Origin: an uncultured Spirochaetales bacterium
Lineage (GTDB): Bacteria; Spirochaetota; Spirochaetia; Sphaerochaetales; Sphaerochaetaceae
NCBI GenBank assembly: GCA_902797395.1
Contig: CADBSO010000046.1
Coordinates: 1 to 33,481, forward strand
Reading direction: 5' to 3'
Length of the DNA: 33,481 nucleotides
Shown here: piece after piece, positions 9,168 to 17,860 of the stretch
Layout of the letters: the number at the start of each line of letters is the position of its first letter
Numbering within the stretch: position 1 is the first letter of the stretch
Program-made: the position numbers and the translations under genes
The notes under the pieces: model-generated
Seen by the model: the letters and a program-made list of their open reading frames with translations, nothing else
Database searches by the model: none
What the model was told of the DNA's origin: nothing

Positions 9168-9230
9168 AAGACCGTATTCCGCCTGCCAGCTTCTCGAACA
9201 TAACCGAATTTATTTCAAAGCGATGCGATG
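9154..9230. repeat. Partial or degraded copy of the MITE-like repeat
   Basis: The first 17 bases (AGAGGTTTTTTCAAAAG) match the left end of the element at 17861, with one mismatch at the last base. A second match (ATTTCAAAGCGATGCGA) appears at about 9212-9228, corresponding to the TTTCAAAATGATGCGA core but displaced by extra bases. The rest, up to the tRNA promoter, shows no clear similarity. The 9094-9317 stretch holds nothing else that I can support. Confidence 0.45.
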
Positions 9231-9317
9231 ACTATTCAGAATCAGAACCCCATCCGAAAAAACACGGATATCACGAGCAAGCTTTTCAACCACTCGCATT
9301 GCGAACGCTCGTACAGA

Positions 9318-9346
9318 TTGACAAAAAAACTCTTACTTTGTAATAT
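9318..9346 (+). promoter_or_regulatory. Strong promoter of the CAU tRNA gene
   Basis: A perfect TTGACA (9318-9323) and TAATAT (9341-9346) are separated by exactly 17 bp, with the mature tRNA beginning about 23 nt downstream of the expected transcription start. Confidence 0.8.
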
Positions 9347-9375
9347 TAAGGAATGTTTTCGACATTTGTCGATAC

Positions 9376-9449
9376 GGGCCTATAGCGCAGTTGGTTAGAG
9401 CAACAGACTCATAATCTGTGGGTCGTAGGTTCAAGTCCTACTGGGCCCA
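9376..9449 (+). tRNA. tRNA with CAU anticodon (Met elongator or Ile2)
   Basis: A full cloverleaf folds: acceptor stem GGGCCTA/TGGGCCC, D-arm with AGTTGGTTA loop, anticodon stem ACAGA/TCTGT with loop CTCATAA (anticodon CAT), T-arm GTAGG-TTCAAGT-CCTAC and discriminator A. No 3' CCA is encoded. Without the D-loop and stem features of initiator tRNA it is either elongator tRNA-Met or the AUA-reading tRNA-Ile whose C34 is changed by TilS. The C4-G69 and C5-G68 acceptor pairs are features used by E. coli TilS, which slightly favours Ile2. Confidence 0.95.
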
Positions 9450-9461
9450 AAGCAAAAAAGG

Positions 9462-9500
9462 GGGGAGCCGGACAGCAATCGCATCCGGCTCCCCTTTTTC
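9462..9500. terminator. Bidirectional rho-independent terminator
   Basis: An 11-bp perfect GC-rich stem (9462-9472 with 9484-9494) with an 11-nt loop is followed by TTTTT on the plus strand. It is preceded by AAAAAA, which becomes a T-run on the minus strand. It can end both the tRNA transcript and the convergent ftsK-def-nucleosidase operon whose last stop is at 9521. Confidence 0.9.
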
Positions 9501-9520
9501 ATGCGGTCATCAAATGCGCA

Positions 9521-10315
9521 CTACATCTTATCAAGCATCCTCATGACTATCCTGCTGGAATTATCCGCAGCGATATCGCCCATATTCGATATCGATTCGC
9601 GCGCCAACCCATCCGCCTTGTCAGACATGCACCTGATCACAACAATCGGAATGTTATATTGCTTGCAAACGGACGCTACAGCAGCGCCTTCCATTTCACA
9701 AGCCAGAGCATCAAACTTATCCTGAAGCTCCCTGACATAACTCTCGGAGGCTATGAACTGATCGCCAGTGGCTATCCTGCCTCGGAAAACCCGACTGCTG
9801 CCCATAATTTCAGTTGCGGATTCGCATGCGATATCGGCAAGCTTGTAATCGCATTGATAAAATCCATTATCATCCGCATTTTCCGTTGGCCACCATATAA
9901 AACCCTCATTGCGTGTCATAGTGCCATAATCATGCTGAACAAGCTCGGATGCCACAACCACATCCAAAACATTAGTTTTATCGCCAACGCCTCCGGCAAT
10001 TCCCGTGAATATGGCGTAAACCACCCTGTAATTATTAGCCAGTGTGGCCGCAGCGGCCGCTGACAGCACTTTGCCGACTCCAGCCTTGACTATCACCACA
10101 TCCTTTCCCTTGAGCTTCCCGACATTGAACTCAAAGCCTCCGACCCTATCGACATGATCTATATCCGCATTATCAAGCAACAGCTTCATCTCATTTGACA
10201 TTGCGGATATTATCCCAATGCGCTCCACGCCATCCCTGACCCCATAACGCGGCGCCGAAACACAGGAAGCGAACATGAATAATGCGATTACAACAGGCAA
10301 AATGACTTTTCTCAT
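9521..10315 (-). CDS. MTA/SAH nucleosidase with lipoprotein signal peptide
   Basis: The 264-residue protein is a Pfs/MTAN-family nucleosidase, which cleaves adenine from S-adenosylhomocysteine and 5'-methylthioadenosine. Family motifs are intact: GIISAMSNEMKLL with the catalytic Glu, FTGIAGGVG, the CEMEGAAVASVC substrate segment and RCMSDKAD with the catalytic Asp. The N-terminus MRKVILPVVIALFMFASC is a clear lipoprotein signal peptide with Cys18 as the modified residue, so the enzyme is probably exported and membrane-anchored, unlike typical cytoplasmic MTAN. Borrelia also has an exported MTAN homologue (Bgp). The start ATG 10315 follows a very strong GGAGGAGGGG at 6 nt. The gene is 47 nt behind the DegT-like gene and ends just before the terminator at 9462. 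Confidence 0.9.
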   Translation of the reverse strand: MRKVILPVVIALFMFASCVSAPRYGVRDGVERIGIISAMSNEMKLLLDNADIDHVDRVGGFEFNVGKLKGKDVVIVKAGVGKVLSAAAAATLANNYRVVYAIFTGIAGGVGDKTNVLDVVVASELVQHDYGTMTRNEGFIWWPTENADDNGFYQCDYKLADIACESATEIMGSSRVFRGRIATGDQFIASESYVRELQDKFDALACEMEGAAVASVCKQYNIPIVVIRCMSDKADGLARESISNMGDIAADNSSRIVMRMLDKM

Positions 10316-10362
10316 AAGCAACCCCTCCTCCAACAAAACATCTGCACATCCGGAATCAGCTC

Positions 10363-11343
10363 TTATGGCAATGCCGCAAGCATTTTCCGCACCAAATCTA
10401 TTTCCTCGGTTTTCATGTAGTAATAAAGAGGAAAACTATAAACCCTCGAATAAAGATAGGAAGCATTTTTAAAGCTCTCCTTATTCTCCAGCTCCTCATA
10501 AGCCGTATTCGCAAATGCCTTTTGAACCGGGACCTTCCTTTTTTCCAAAAACCCAATCGCATCCTTGAAATTATCAAAAAGCACGGCGAACCTGAATGCG
10601 TTGTCTCTTTCCTCGCCAACAACATGCGAAAAAATCCTATTCGACGACGTATCCATAGCCTTGCCGTATATCCTCTGTATCTCCAGCCTCTTCTTATGAT
10701 AAAATTCATAGTTCTGAAGCTGCTGCAAGCAAAGCGAAGCGTTCAAATCACTAAGCAATTCCTCGCGCACAGGCTTATCCAGCCCGATTCCATTCGACAT
10801 CACAACCGCGCCACCTGCGGATGTTATGATCCTATCGTCTTCAAGCGATATGAGAGCCACATCGATATCCGTCACATTCACATCAAGCCCAATGCATTCC
10901 GTAAGATCGCATATGACTTTCAAACCTTTTTGCTTGAAAACGCTGACATCCGGAACGTAACCCAGATATCCGCAAGCGAATACCGCCTTGACACCTTTCA
11001 AATCAGGCAGGTTGCTCAAATCAATCTGCCCGTTATCAAGATTCACATCAGCATATGCGACTTCTATTCCGGCTTCCTCGAACATCATCTTATAAAACAG
11101 CGGAATGAAGCATGAAGCCAACACCTTGTCGCCTTCTGATATTCCCAAAGACCTGAGTTCCATGCAGAAGAAAAATGCGGTAACGGGAGAACGCAAAGCG
11201 ACAACATTCTTGAAATTCAAAAACCTCCTCAACTCCCCTTCGAACTCTCTGCATCTCCTGCCAGGTCCTACCTGCTCATCAGCCATAGACATCAGGACCG
11301 ATTGCATATCGCTTCGTTTTATGCTCGGTTTGTAAAATTGCAC
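10363..11343 (-). CDS. Degenerate DegT/DnrJ/EryC1-type PLP-fold protein
   Basis: The 326-residue protein has the fold layout of sugar aminotransferases of the DegT/DnrJ/EryC1/StrS family: an N-terminal GPGRRCREFEGEL segment, VVALRSPVTAFFF in place of the cofactor-phosphate Ser/Thr region, a VICDLTECIG segment at the PLP-ring Asp position, and a GGAVV strand. In the active-site loop, where the family has SFHxTKxIxxGEGG, this protein reads SLEDDRIITSAGG, so Arg sits at the Schiff-base Lys position. It is probably not an active aminotransferase and may have a binding or structural role. The start is GTG 11343, with GAGG and GTAGG upstream, 3 nt behind the def stop. It belongs to the ftsK-def operon. 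Confidence 0.75.
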   Translation of the reverse strand: MQFYKPSIKRSDMQSVLMSMADEQVGPGRRCREFEGELRRFLNFKNVVALRSPVTAFFFCMELRSLGISEGDKVLASCFIPLFYKMMFEEAGIEVAYADVNLDNGQIDLSNLPDLKGVKAVFACGYLGYVPDVSVFKQKGLKVICDLTECIGLDVNVTDIDVALISLEDDRIITSAGGAVVMSNGIGLDKPVREELLSDLNASLCLQQLQNYEFYHKKRLEIQRIYGKAMDTSSNRIFSHVVGEERDNAFRFAVLFDNFKDAIGFLEKRKVPVQKAFANTAYEELENKESFKNASYLYSRVYSFPLYYYMKTEEIDLVRKMLAALP

Positions 11344-11346
11344 TGC

Positions 11347-11880
11347 CTACCTCTTTGAAACATTTCGCTTTTTGCCGGAGCGACCGGAATTGCCGAAAGC
11401 GCGCTCATAATCCTTCAAAAGGCGCTTTCTGTCTTTTTCCTCCATGTGATCTATGAAAAGCTTGCCGTCCAGATGGTCCGCCTCATGCTGAATCGCCCTG
11501 GCATATAACCCCTCGGCATGAAGCGTAAAAGGCTTTCCATTCACATCATAAGCCTGTACGGTCACTTCGGAAGGACGCATGACTTGCGCAAAAAAAGTCG
11601 GAACCGAAAGACATCCCTCATCATAAGGCACATTGTCCTGAGCAGTCTCGACTATTTGCGGATTTATGAAAACACCCCGTTCTCCGGGAGCCCTGGTATC
11701 AACAACAAACAATCTTATAAGCCGCCCGATCTGAACCGCAGACAACCCAACGCCCCTAAAACCCTCGAGACTATCAAGCATAGCTTGCGCAAGCTCCCTC
11801 AGCTCGCTATCGAATTTCACAACGGGCTCGCTCTTCTGACGCAAAAGCTCATTCGGATATGTAACCATCTTCAATTTCAT
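11347..11880 (-). CDS. def: Peptide deformylase
   Basis: This metalloenzyme removes the N-formyl group from nascent proteins. The three family motifs are present: GVGLSAVQIG (motif 1), EGCLSVP with the metal-binding Cys (motif 2), and QHEADHLDG with both His ligands and the catalytic Glu (motif 3). The 177-residue length is normal; the C-terminus ends in a basic tail (SGRSGKKRNVSKR). ATG 11880 is chosen because GAGGAG lies 7 nt upstream and it starts 11 nt after the ftsK stop. No fmt gene, its common partner, is present in the window. Confidence 0.95.
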   Translation of the reverse strand: MKLKMVTYPNELLRQKSEPVVKFDSELRELAQAMLDSLEGFRGVGLSAVQIGRLIRLFVVDTRAPGERGVFINPQIVETAQDNVPYDEGCLSVPTFFAQVMRPSEVTVQAYDVNGKPFTLHAEGLYARAIQHEADHLDGKLFIDHMEEKDRKRLLKDYERAFGNSGRSGKKRNVSKR

Positions 11881-11891
11881 TCGCAAACTCC

Positions 11892-14800
11892 TCACTCCTT
11901 GTATTGCAAAAGCTCGCGCTTCTTCGATCCCTGCTGGGGACCGATAATTCCCCTGTTCTCCATCTCATCCGCTATTGTCGCCGCAAGATTGTACCCAAGG
12001 CCCAATCTACGCTGGATATAACTCGTGCTTATACCACCCTGCTCCATAGCGATATCCCATGCTGTCTGAAGCAAGCGCTCGTGTTTTTCAGTCCATTTGA
12101 GCTTCACCTTCTCAGACATATCAGCATCATCCCCGTCCGAGGCCTCAGCAGGCTCCGGCGGCTCATCAAGGCAATCATCCTTGATATAATCCGGAGTATC
12201 CTGCGATCTGACATAATCCGTCACAGCCTCTACCTCGCTATCATCCAAGAACGAACCCTGAATGCGAATCAAATCAGGACTTGAGCTATCCCGCAAAAGC
12301 ATATCCCCCTGTCCCAAAAGCTTCTCAGCGCCGCCGGAATCCAATATCGTCTTGCTATCCACATTAGATGAGACCTTAAATGCGACACGCGTTGGAATGT
12401 TATTCTTAAGCGTTCCGGTAACAACATCGACACTAGGCCTTTGGGTAGCCAAAACCAAATGTATTCCTATTGCCCTGGCCTTGGCCGCAAGCCTCATCAC
12501 TCTTTGCTCAAGATCCTTTCCGACCACCTGAACAATATCGGCGAACTCGTCAATAATGACAATTATGTAAGGCATTTTCTCACGCTTCATATGCCTTTGC
12601 CTTATCTTATCGTTATAACCGATTATATTGCGAACTCCCTCACGCGTAAGAACGGTATATCTCCTTTCCATTTCCTCAACGCAGTAATCAAGCGCCCTGA
12701 TCGCAGCCTTAGGATCCGTTATCACCGGAGCAAGCAAGTGAGGGATATTGTTATACGGCACAAGCTCCACCTGCTTGGGATCCACGACTATGAAACGAAC
12801 ATCCTCAGGACTTCTGACATAAAGCAAGGATGAAACCATCGAATTGAGGCTCACGGATTTTCCGGATCCGGTAGTTCCCGCCAAAAGCAAATGCGGAGCC
12901 TTAGCTATATCTATGACAACATCATCTCCTTTGACTGATTTGCCTAAAGCGAACGGCAACTGCGCCCGACTCGATCTCAGCCCCTCCAAAGTATCCACAA
13001 AAGATACTGTCTGACGCGATGGATTCGGCATCTCAATGCCTATGTCATGCGTTCCCTCTATCGTGGGAATGATCCTCAGACCCGCAGAGGATATGCCCAG
13101 ATATCTGGCTATATCGCTGCTGACATTCTGAATCCTGTTCACTTTCACGCCAGGCGCCAGCTCGACCTTGAAAAGCGTTACCGTAGGTCCTGAGACATAC
13201 CCATCGCTTTTTCCTTTTATCTGGTATGCGTCAAGCGCTTCTATGAGTTTTGCCTCATACCGCTGCAATTCCTCATCCGTCAAAGGCGGATTTTTGGACT
13301 TATGATGCTTGAGAAGATCATCAGGCGGCAGCTCATAATGCCACTGGCGTATGGATTTGTCCTCTCGCTTGAGCCTTCCAACACCGGCTCGCAATTCCGC
13401 CTCCTTGGCTTCCTCAAGCGCTTTGCGTTCCGCTTCTCTCGCACGCTCAGCCTCGCGTTCGGCGCGCTCGCGTTCCTTAGCCTGACGCTGGGCTTCGCGT
13501 TCGGCCTCTTTAGCAGCGCGCTCGGCGGCCTTGCGCTCCTCTTCGGCCGCTTTCTCCTGCGCTTTGCGCTCCTCTTCGGCGGCGCGTTCAGCAGCCAGGC
13601 GCTCTTCCTCTGCAGCCTTTTCCTTGGCCAAACGCTCCTGCTCAGCAGCCCTCCGCTGCTCCTCAGCGGCTGCTCTTTCCGCAGCCAAACGAGCCTCCTC
13701 AGCGGCTTTCTCTTTAGCCAATCTCTCCTGTTCAGCTGCGCGCTCAGCGGCTTTGCGCTCCTCTTCAGCTGCCTTCTCCAAAGCCTTGCGCTCCGCAGCC
13801 AAACGGGCCTCCTCGCGCATCTTCTCACGCTCTATCCTGTCATGTTCTTCCTTCTCCGCTTTCTCGCGCTCAATGCGAGTGCGTTCGGAATTCAGTCGAG
13901 CGGCGGCAATATGCGCCTTCTCCTCCACATCGTCATCATCCTCATCATAATCATCGTCCGTATAAATGACTTCATCATCAGAATCATCATCATATTCAAT
14001 TCTAAAATCGTCATCATCGTCGTCATCAACATTATTGACTATCTCATCATCCTGAACGTGTGAAGCAGATGAAACCGGCTTCTGCGCGGAAACGCTTGCC
14101 GAAACTTGAGATGGCGACGCCACTGATGTTTTAGCGACCGGCTTCGGTGAGGACTCGCTAGCCGAAACTGCGCGAGAAGGCTGTGACGCATCCGAAGCCA
14201 CAGCGCGGCTGGAACCATAACCATCAGGCTCAGGCTTTCCGGTCACGCACCAGCGCTGATTCCAAAGAGCCTCGAAACCGCCCTCGCCTTCAGCAACAGC
14301 CGCAGACGAAGAGTCCGAAGAACCAGTTCCGGATTCCAAGTTTTGCGACTGCGCCAATGGAACCCGATCGTTCGAAATCATGAACGAATCCGGATTGAAA
14401 GCGCCTCTCGGACGAACATGCTTCTGAAGCGTCGAAGTCGGCATCACGCGCTCATTCGTTTTGATATTTATGACATATGGAACCGAAGGCTCATCCGACT
14501 GGAGATCAGAATCATCCGCCCGAGATTTCGCAGCGGAACCATCCGCTTTGGATTTCTTCTCAAAAATCCGGATCTTCTTCTTTTCCTGATTCTCGTCGGA
14601 GCCGGAGGGCTTCGCCTTATGGTTCTCAGCGCTATCATTGCCCTTGGCCTCAGAATCGCCTTTACGCTTGTTTTTCCTCTTTTCCGACGAAACATCCGAC
14701 TTATCCGGTTTTTTCATTGCACATAAGTCGGGAATAGTGAAAATTGCTGCGGAAACCACCAAGTGAGCTGCAAAAAAAACAATCACCGCTGGCGTCGAGA

Positions 14801-15083
14801 GAACAAGAAAATATCCCAGAACCGAAATGAAAGCGGAAATCAAAACCGCAATCAAAAACCTTTTACCGGTCCTTTTGCAATAAGCATCCGAGAAGAATTC
14901 CATCAGCGACCGGGCCATGAACGCCAAAGCCAAAGGAAACACGGAAACGCGCGATGCCGAATGCAATGTCTGACTCAATCCGAATGATGCGAACTCAGGA
15001 TACATGTCCAAGCTGATAAACGCCAATGATGCTACCGCATACGCAACGAACATGTATAAAAATGACAAAACAATTCTCTTCAT
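11892..15083 (-). CDS. ftsK: FtsK/SpoIIIE-type DNA translocase
   Basis: The 1063-residue protein has membrane segments in about the first 115 residues, followed by a long charged linker (about 120-600). The linker contains an Asp-rich tract (about 345-385) and a roughly 190-residue Ala/Glu/Lys/Arg coiled coil with repeated EKAAEEE/RAAEEER units. The C-terminal motor has Walker A LLLAGTTGSGKSVS, Walker B IIVIIDEFADI, and a RecA-like core containing ATQRPSVDVVTG. The last 60 residues form the gamma winged-helix domain (SYIQRRLGLGYNLAATIADEM) that reads oriented chromosome sequences. It pumps DNA at the division septum. No Shine-Dalgarno lies before ATG 15083, and a TATAAT is only 9 nt upstream, so the mRNA may be leaderless. 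It heads the operon with def. Confidence 0.95.
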   Translation of the reverse strand: MKRIVLSFLYMFVAYAVASLAFISLDMYPEFASFGLSQTLHSASRVSVFPLALAFMARSLMEFFSDAYCKRTGKRFLIAVLISAFISVLGYFLVLSTPAVIVFFAAHLVVSAAIFTIPDLCAMKKPDKSDVSSEKRKNKRKGDSEAKGNDSAENHKAKPSGSDENQEKKKIRIFEKKSKADGSAAKSRADDSDLQSDEPSVPYVINIKTNERVMPTSTLQKHVRPRGAFNPDSFMISNDRVPLAQSQNLESGTGSSDSSSAAVAEGEGGFEALWNQRWCVTGKPEPDGYGSSRAVASDASQPSRAVSASESSPKPVAKTSVASPSQVSASVSAQKPVSSASHVQDDEIVNNVDDDDDDDFRIEYDDDSDDEVIYTDDDYDEDDDDVEEKAHIAAARLNSERTRIEREKAEKEEHDRIEREKMREEARLAAERKALEKAAEEERKAAERAAEQERLAKEKAAEEARLAAERAAAEEQRRAAEQERLAKEKAAEEERLAAERAAEEERKAQEKAAEEERKAAERAAKEAEREAQRQAKERERAEREAERAREAERKALEEAKEAELRAGVGRLKREDKSIRQWHYELPPDDLLKHHKSKNPPLTDEELQRYEAKLIEALDAYQIKGKSDGYVSGPTVTLFKVELAPGVKVNRIQNVSSDIARYLGISSAGLRIIPTIEGTHDIGIEMPNPSRQTVSFVDTLEGLRSSRAQLPFALGKSVKGDDVVIDIAKAPHLLLAGTTGSGKSVSLNSMVSSLLYVRSPEDVRFIVVDPKQVELVPYNNIPHLLAPVITDPKAAIRALDYCVEEMERRYTVLTREGVRNIIGYNDKIRQRHMKREKMPYIIVIIDEFADIVQVVGKDLEQRVMRLAAKARAIGIHLVLATQRPSVDVVTGTLKNNIPTRVAFKVSSNVDSKTILDSGGAEKLLGQGDMLLRDSSSPDLIRIQGSFLDDSEVEAVTDYVRSQDTPDYIKDDCLDEPPEPAEASDGDDADMSEKVKLKWTEKHERLLQTAWDIAMEQGGISTSYIQRRLGLGYNLAATIADEMENRGIIGPQQGSKKRELLQYKE

Positions 15084-15092
15084 TGATATTGT

Positions 15093-15121
15093 ATTATATG
15101 GCTTTTAACCATCATAAGCAA
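15093..15121 (-). promoter_or_regulatory. Promoter of ftsK, nearly abutting the start codon
   Basis: On the minus strand, TTGCTT (15116-15121) and TATAAT (15093-15098) have a 17-bp spacer. The ATG begins 10 nt downstream of the -10 box, so the transcript would have almost no leader. Confidence 0.55.
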
Positions 15122-15146
15122 AGACCTCGCCCGAATAAGCGACCGA

Positions 15147-17801
15147 TCATTTGTCAGCCGCATCCAGCCGCCGGCAAATAGCCCAATAGATCTTCTTGCG
15201 AACCAAATCAACCGGTATTATCAGCAAAGCCATAGCCGCAACAACCGCAAGCGATCTGATATCCAGAGCAACAGTTGAGAAGAATGCTCCGCCAAACTCT
15301 ATGATAAGAGTCTGCAAAATGAATATCGATCCCATTACCAGAATGAATTTCCTGTTCTCACCTATATGCTCAAGCAAATTGAAATACTCGCTTCTGGTGT
15401 TCAGACTGTTGAAAATCACCGAATATATGAAAAAAGCGAACATCATGGATCTGATATAAAGCTCCTTGTCCCCAGCCGCAGGAGCAACAAGCGATGCCAG
15501 CCCGAACGCATCCTTTAATATCATCAAGCACCCAATCGTTATGAACGACGCGCTAGTGGTGATAGCTGATTTTATATATGATGTCATAATGCTCTCGGAA
15601 CGCTTCGCAGGCTTCTGCTTCATGTAGCGATCCAGAACCGGCTCGCCGCCGAATGCCATAGCCGCAAGAGTATCCATTATCAGATTTATCCAAAGTATCT
15701 GAACAATTGAAAAAGGCTCAACCCATCCAAGCAAGGGTGCTGCTATATTCATGAAGAGCGTGCAAACATTTACAGTGAGCTGGAAAATCAGGAACTTGCC
15801 CACGGACTTCGCCATTGTCCTGCTGTTGAGAACGCAATCCTTTATTGAAGTCAGGCTGTTATTCAAAATAACGACATCACCGGACTCCTGCGCCACAGCA
15901 GTTCCATCCCCCATAGCAAACCCTATGTCCGCTTTCTTAAGGGCAGGCGCATCATTCACCCCATCTCCGGTCATCCCGCACACGCCGCCATTTTCCTGCA
16001 CAAGCGCGACAAGCCGCTTCTTGTCCAAAGGCTTGGCGCGACTGACAACGCGCAAATCCGGCAAGCAAGCCTTCAATTCCGCATCGGTCATCTTTTCGAG
16101 CGTATCGTGAGTAAGAGCCAGGCCATTTCCGCTGTCAGACAAAATTCCGGACTCTTTGGCAATCGCTGCGGCAGTTTCCTCGGAATCGCCGGTAACCATC
16201 ACTACTTGCACGCCGGCGTCATGCAGCGTTCCGACTGTTTCCACCGCATCGCTCCGGACATCATCCCTAAGGCACAAAACAGCAAGCAAAACAACCTTGC
16301 CGTCCGAAAATCTTGCGACCGAAAGAAGTTTCATAGTCCTCGCCGCCTGTTCGGTCATCCTCGCTTCAAGAGCTTTTCTGCGCGATTCATTGAATTTCTC
16401 TTCGCCATCAGAGCCGACATAATGAGTTACTCTACCGAGAATATTCTCGCTGGCACCTTTCCAATAAATGATGCCATTTCTCATGGAGGCGGTAGCGCAT
16501 TTCCTTTCCGAATCATAATTGCTAACCGATTCGACCCTATCATAATCCGATTGGCTGGCCTCGAACCCATGCGCGAGAGCATACTCCAAAAGCGCCCTAT
16601 CCATATTATTGCTGCCCACTGCCCGTCCGTCTGAGACTCTGGCAAGATTGTTAAGGGCAATAGCATCAAGAAAATCCGGATCGCTGATTTCATCAACAAT
16701 ACCACCATCGCCCGTTATGAATTCCACCAAGGATAGGTTTCCGTATGTTATCGTTCCGGTCTTATCGGAAAGCAACACATTCATATATGCCGAATCGGAA
16801 AAAGCAGCCTTATGACTTACAAGAATATGCTTCCTGTACATTGATTCCGTATTCATCGACTGTACGAGGCTATTCATCATCGGCAACCCCTCAGGAACCG
16901 CCATTATCACAATGCTCGCCATGAGCATCACCGCCTCGGCCAGAACCAAAAGAACATATGTGATATCGAGAGGAACAGAATTCTTAAAAAACAATAGCAA
17001 GGCAATCTGTATGACTCCAGCAATAACCGCAGCTACCACACCAAGTTTCCCGATGCCCTCCGCAACACGCTGCAATTTCAAATCGGATGTATCCACTCTC
17101 GAATCATCATCCTGATTTATGGAGCAGTTGATTTTTCCGAGCTCTGTTTTATCGCCTACCACCGTCGCAACCATAAGCCCCTGGCCCGCTGTGACAACGG
17201 AACCCATGAACAGTTTGTGCGGTGATGCGTAGTCCGTAGAATCCGATTCCGAATAATCTGCAGCGGGAATCTTATCCTCATCGCGCGATTCGCCACTCAA
17301 TGCTGCTTGAGACACCTTTATGCCACCATCGAAAAGCAAGCCGTCAACGGAAATCTTATCACCTGCCTGTATCAGAACCACATCCCCTTTGACTATGTCC
17401 GAAGCGTGTATCACGACAATCTCGCCATCGCGGATCACTTTTGAAAACGTTTGATCATATTCATCGTGAAGAGCCTGACTCCTTGTCGTATTCCTATATT
17501 CCGAAAAAGTGCCGAATCCTGTTGCAAGCATAACGGCAACAGCTATGCTGACGATCTCCATAACATCATTGCCGCTTCTGAAAGCGGAAACAAATATGCC
17601 CAAAACCGCCAAGACGACTTTAAGCAAGAGCGCGCCGCACAAGACTTTTATCCAAACATCGTCAAAAGCCTCGCAAAACATATTCCACAATGTCTTTCTA
17701 GCCTTAGCGGAAAGAGCATTTGTGCCGAAACAGGCCCTGCTCTCCTCCACCTGAGAGGATGAGAGGCCTTTTTTCAATTCATCAATCCTAAATTCCTTCA
17801 T
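15147..17801 (-). CDS. P-type cation ATPase (calcium-transporting type)
   Basis: The 884-residue integral membrane pump has the order of a P2-type ATPase: an actuator-domain SGES motif at residues 169-172, the transport-site helix with VPEGLP at about 302-307, the phosphorylation motif DKTGTIT with Asp346, and the hinge motif MTGDGVNDAPALKKADIGFAMG. Six C-terminal membrane segments and a cation-ATPase C-domain follow (LGWVEPFSIVQILWINLIMDTLAA). The VPEGLP helix fits calcium pumps of the SERCA/PMCA group, so the ion is inferred to be Ca2+. ATG 17801 is chosen over GTG/ATG codons further upstream because GGCGGATAA lies close before it and family members start near MKEFRIDELKKGL. A MITE-like element ends about 60 nt upstream of the gene. 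It appears to be a single-gene unit. Confidence 0.9.
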   Translation of the reverse strand: MKEFRIDELKKGLSSSQVEESRACFGTNALSAKARKTLWNMFCEAFDDVWIKVLCGALLLKVVLAVLGIFVSAFRSGNDVMEIVSIAVAVMLATGFGTFSEYRNTTRSQALHDEYDQTFSKVIRDGEIVVIHASDIVKGDVVLIQAGDKISVDGLLFDGGIKVSQAALSGESRDEDKIPAADYSESDSTDYASPHKLFMGSVVTAGQGLMVATVVGDKTELGKINCSINQDDDSRVDTSDLKLQRVAEGIGKLGVVAAVIAGVIQIALLLFFKNSVPLDITYVLLVLAEAVMLMASIVIMAVPEGLPMMNSLVQSMNTESMYRKHILVSHKAAFSDSAYMNVLLSDKTGTITYGNLSLVEFITGDGGIVDEISDPDFLDAIALNNLARVSDGRAVGSNNMDRALLEYALAHGFEASQSDYDRVESVSNYDSERKCATASMRNGIIYWKGASENILGRVTHYVGSDGEEKFNESRRKALEARMTEQAARTMKLLSVARFSDGKVVLLAVLCLRDDVRSDAVETVGTLHDAGVQVVMVTGDSEETAAAIAKESGILSDSGNGLALTHDTLEKMTDAELKACLPDLRVVSRAKPLDKKRLVALVQENGGVCGMTGDGVNDAPALKKADIGFAMGDGTAVAQESGDVVILNNSLTSIKDCVLNSRTMAKSVGKFLIFQLTVNVCTLFMNIAAPLLGWVEPFSIVQILWINLIMDTLAAMAFGGEPVLDRYMKQKPAKRSESIMTSYIKSAITTSASFITIGCLMILKDAFGLASLVAPAAGDKELYIRSMMFAFFIYSVIFNSLNTRSEYFNLLEHIGENRKFILVMGSIFILQTLIIEFGGAFFSTVALDIRSLAVVAAMALLIIPVDLVRKKIYWAICRRLDAADK

Positions 17802-17860
17802 GTTTATCCGCCATAAAATGCGCAAGATAAATTATAACGAAGTCGCTTGCAAAACTCCAT

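Noticed and set aside
13302-14063. Hydrophobic plus-strand frame resembling a membrane protein
   Set aside because: It is the antisense of the Ala/Glu/Arg-rich FtsK linker, which naturally gives Leu/Ser/Phe-rich shadows.
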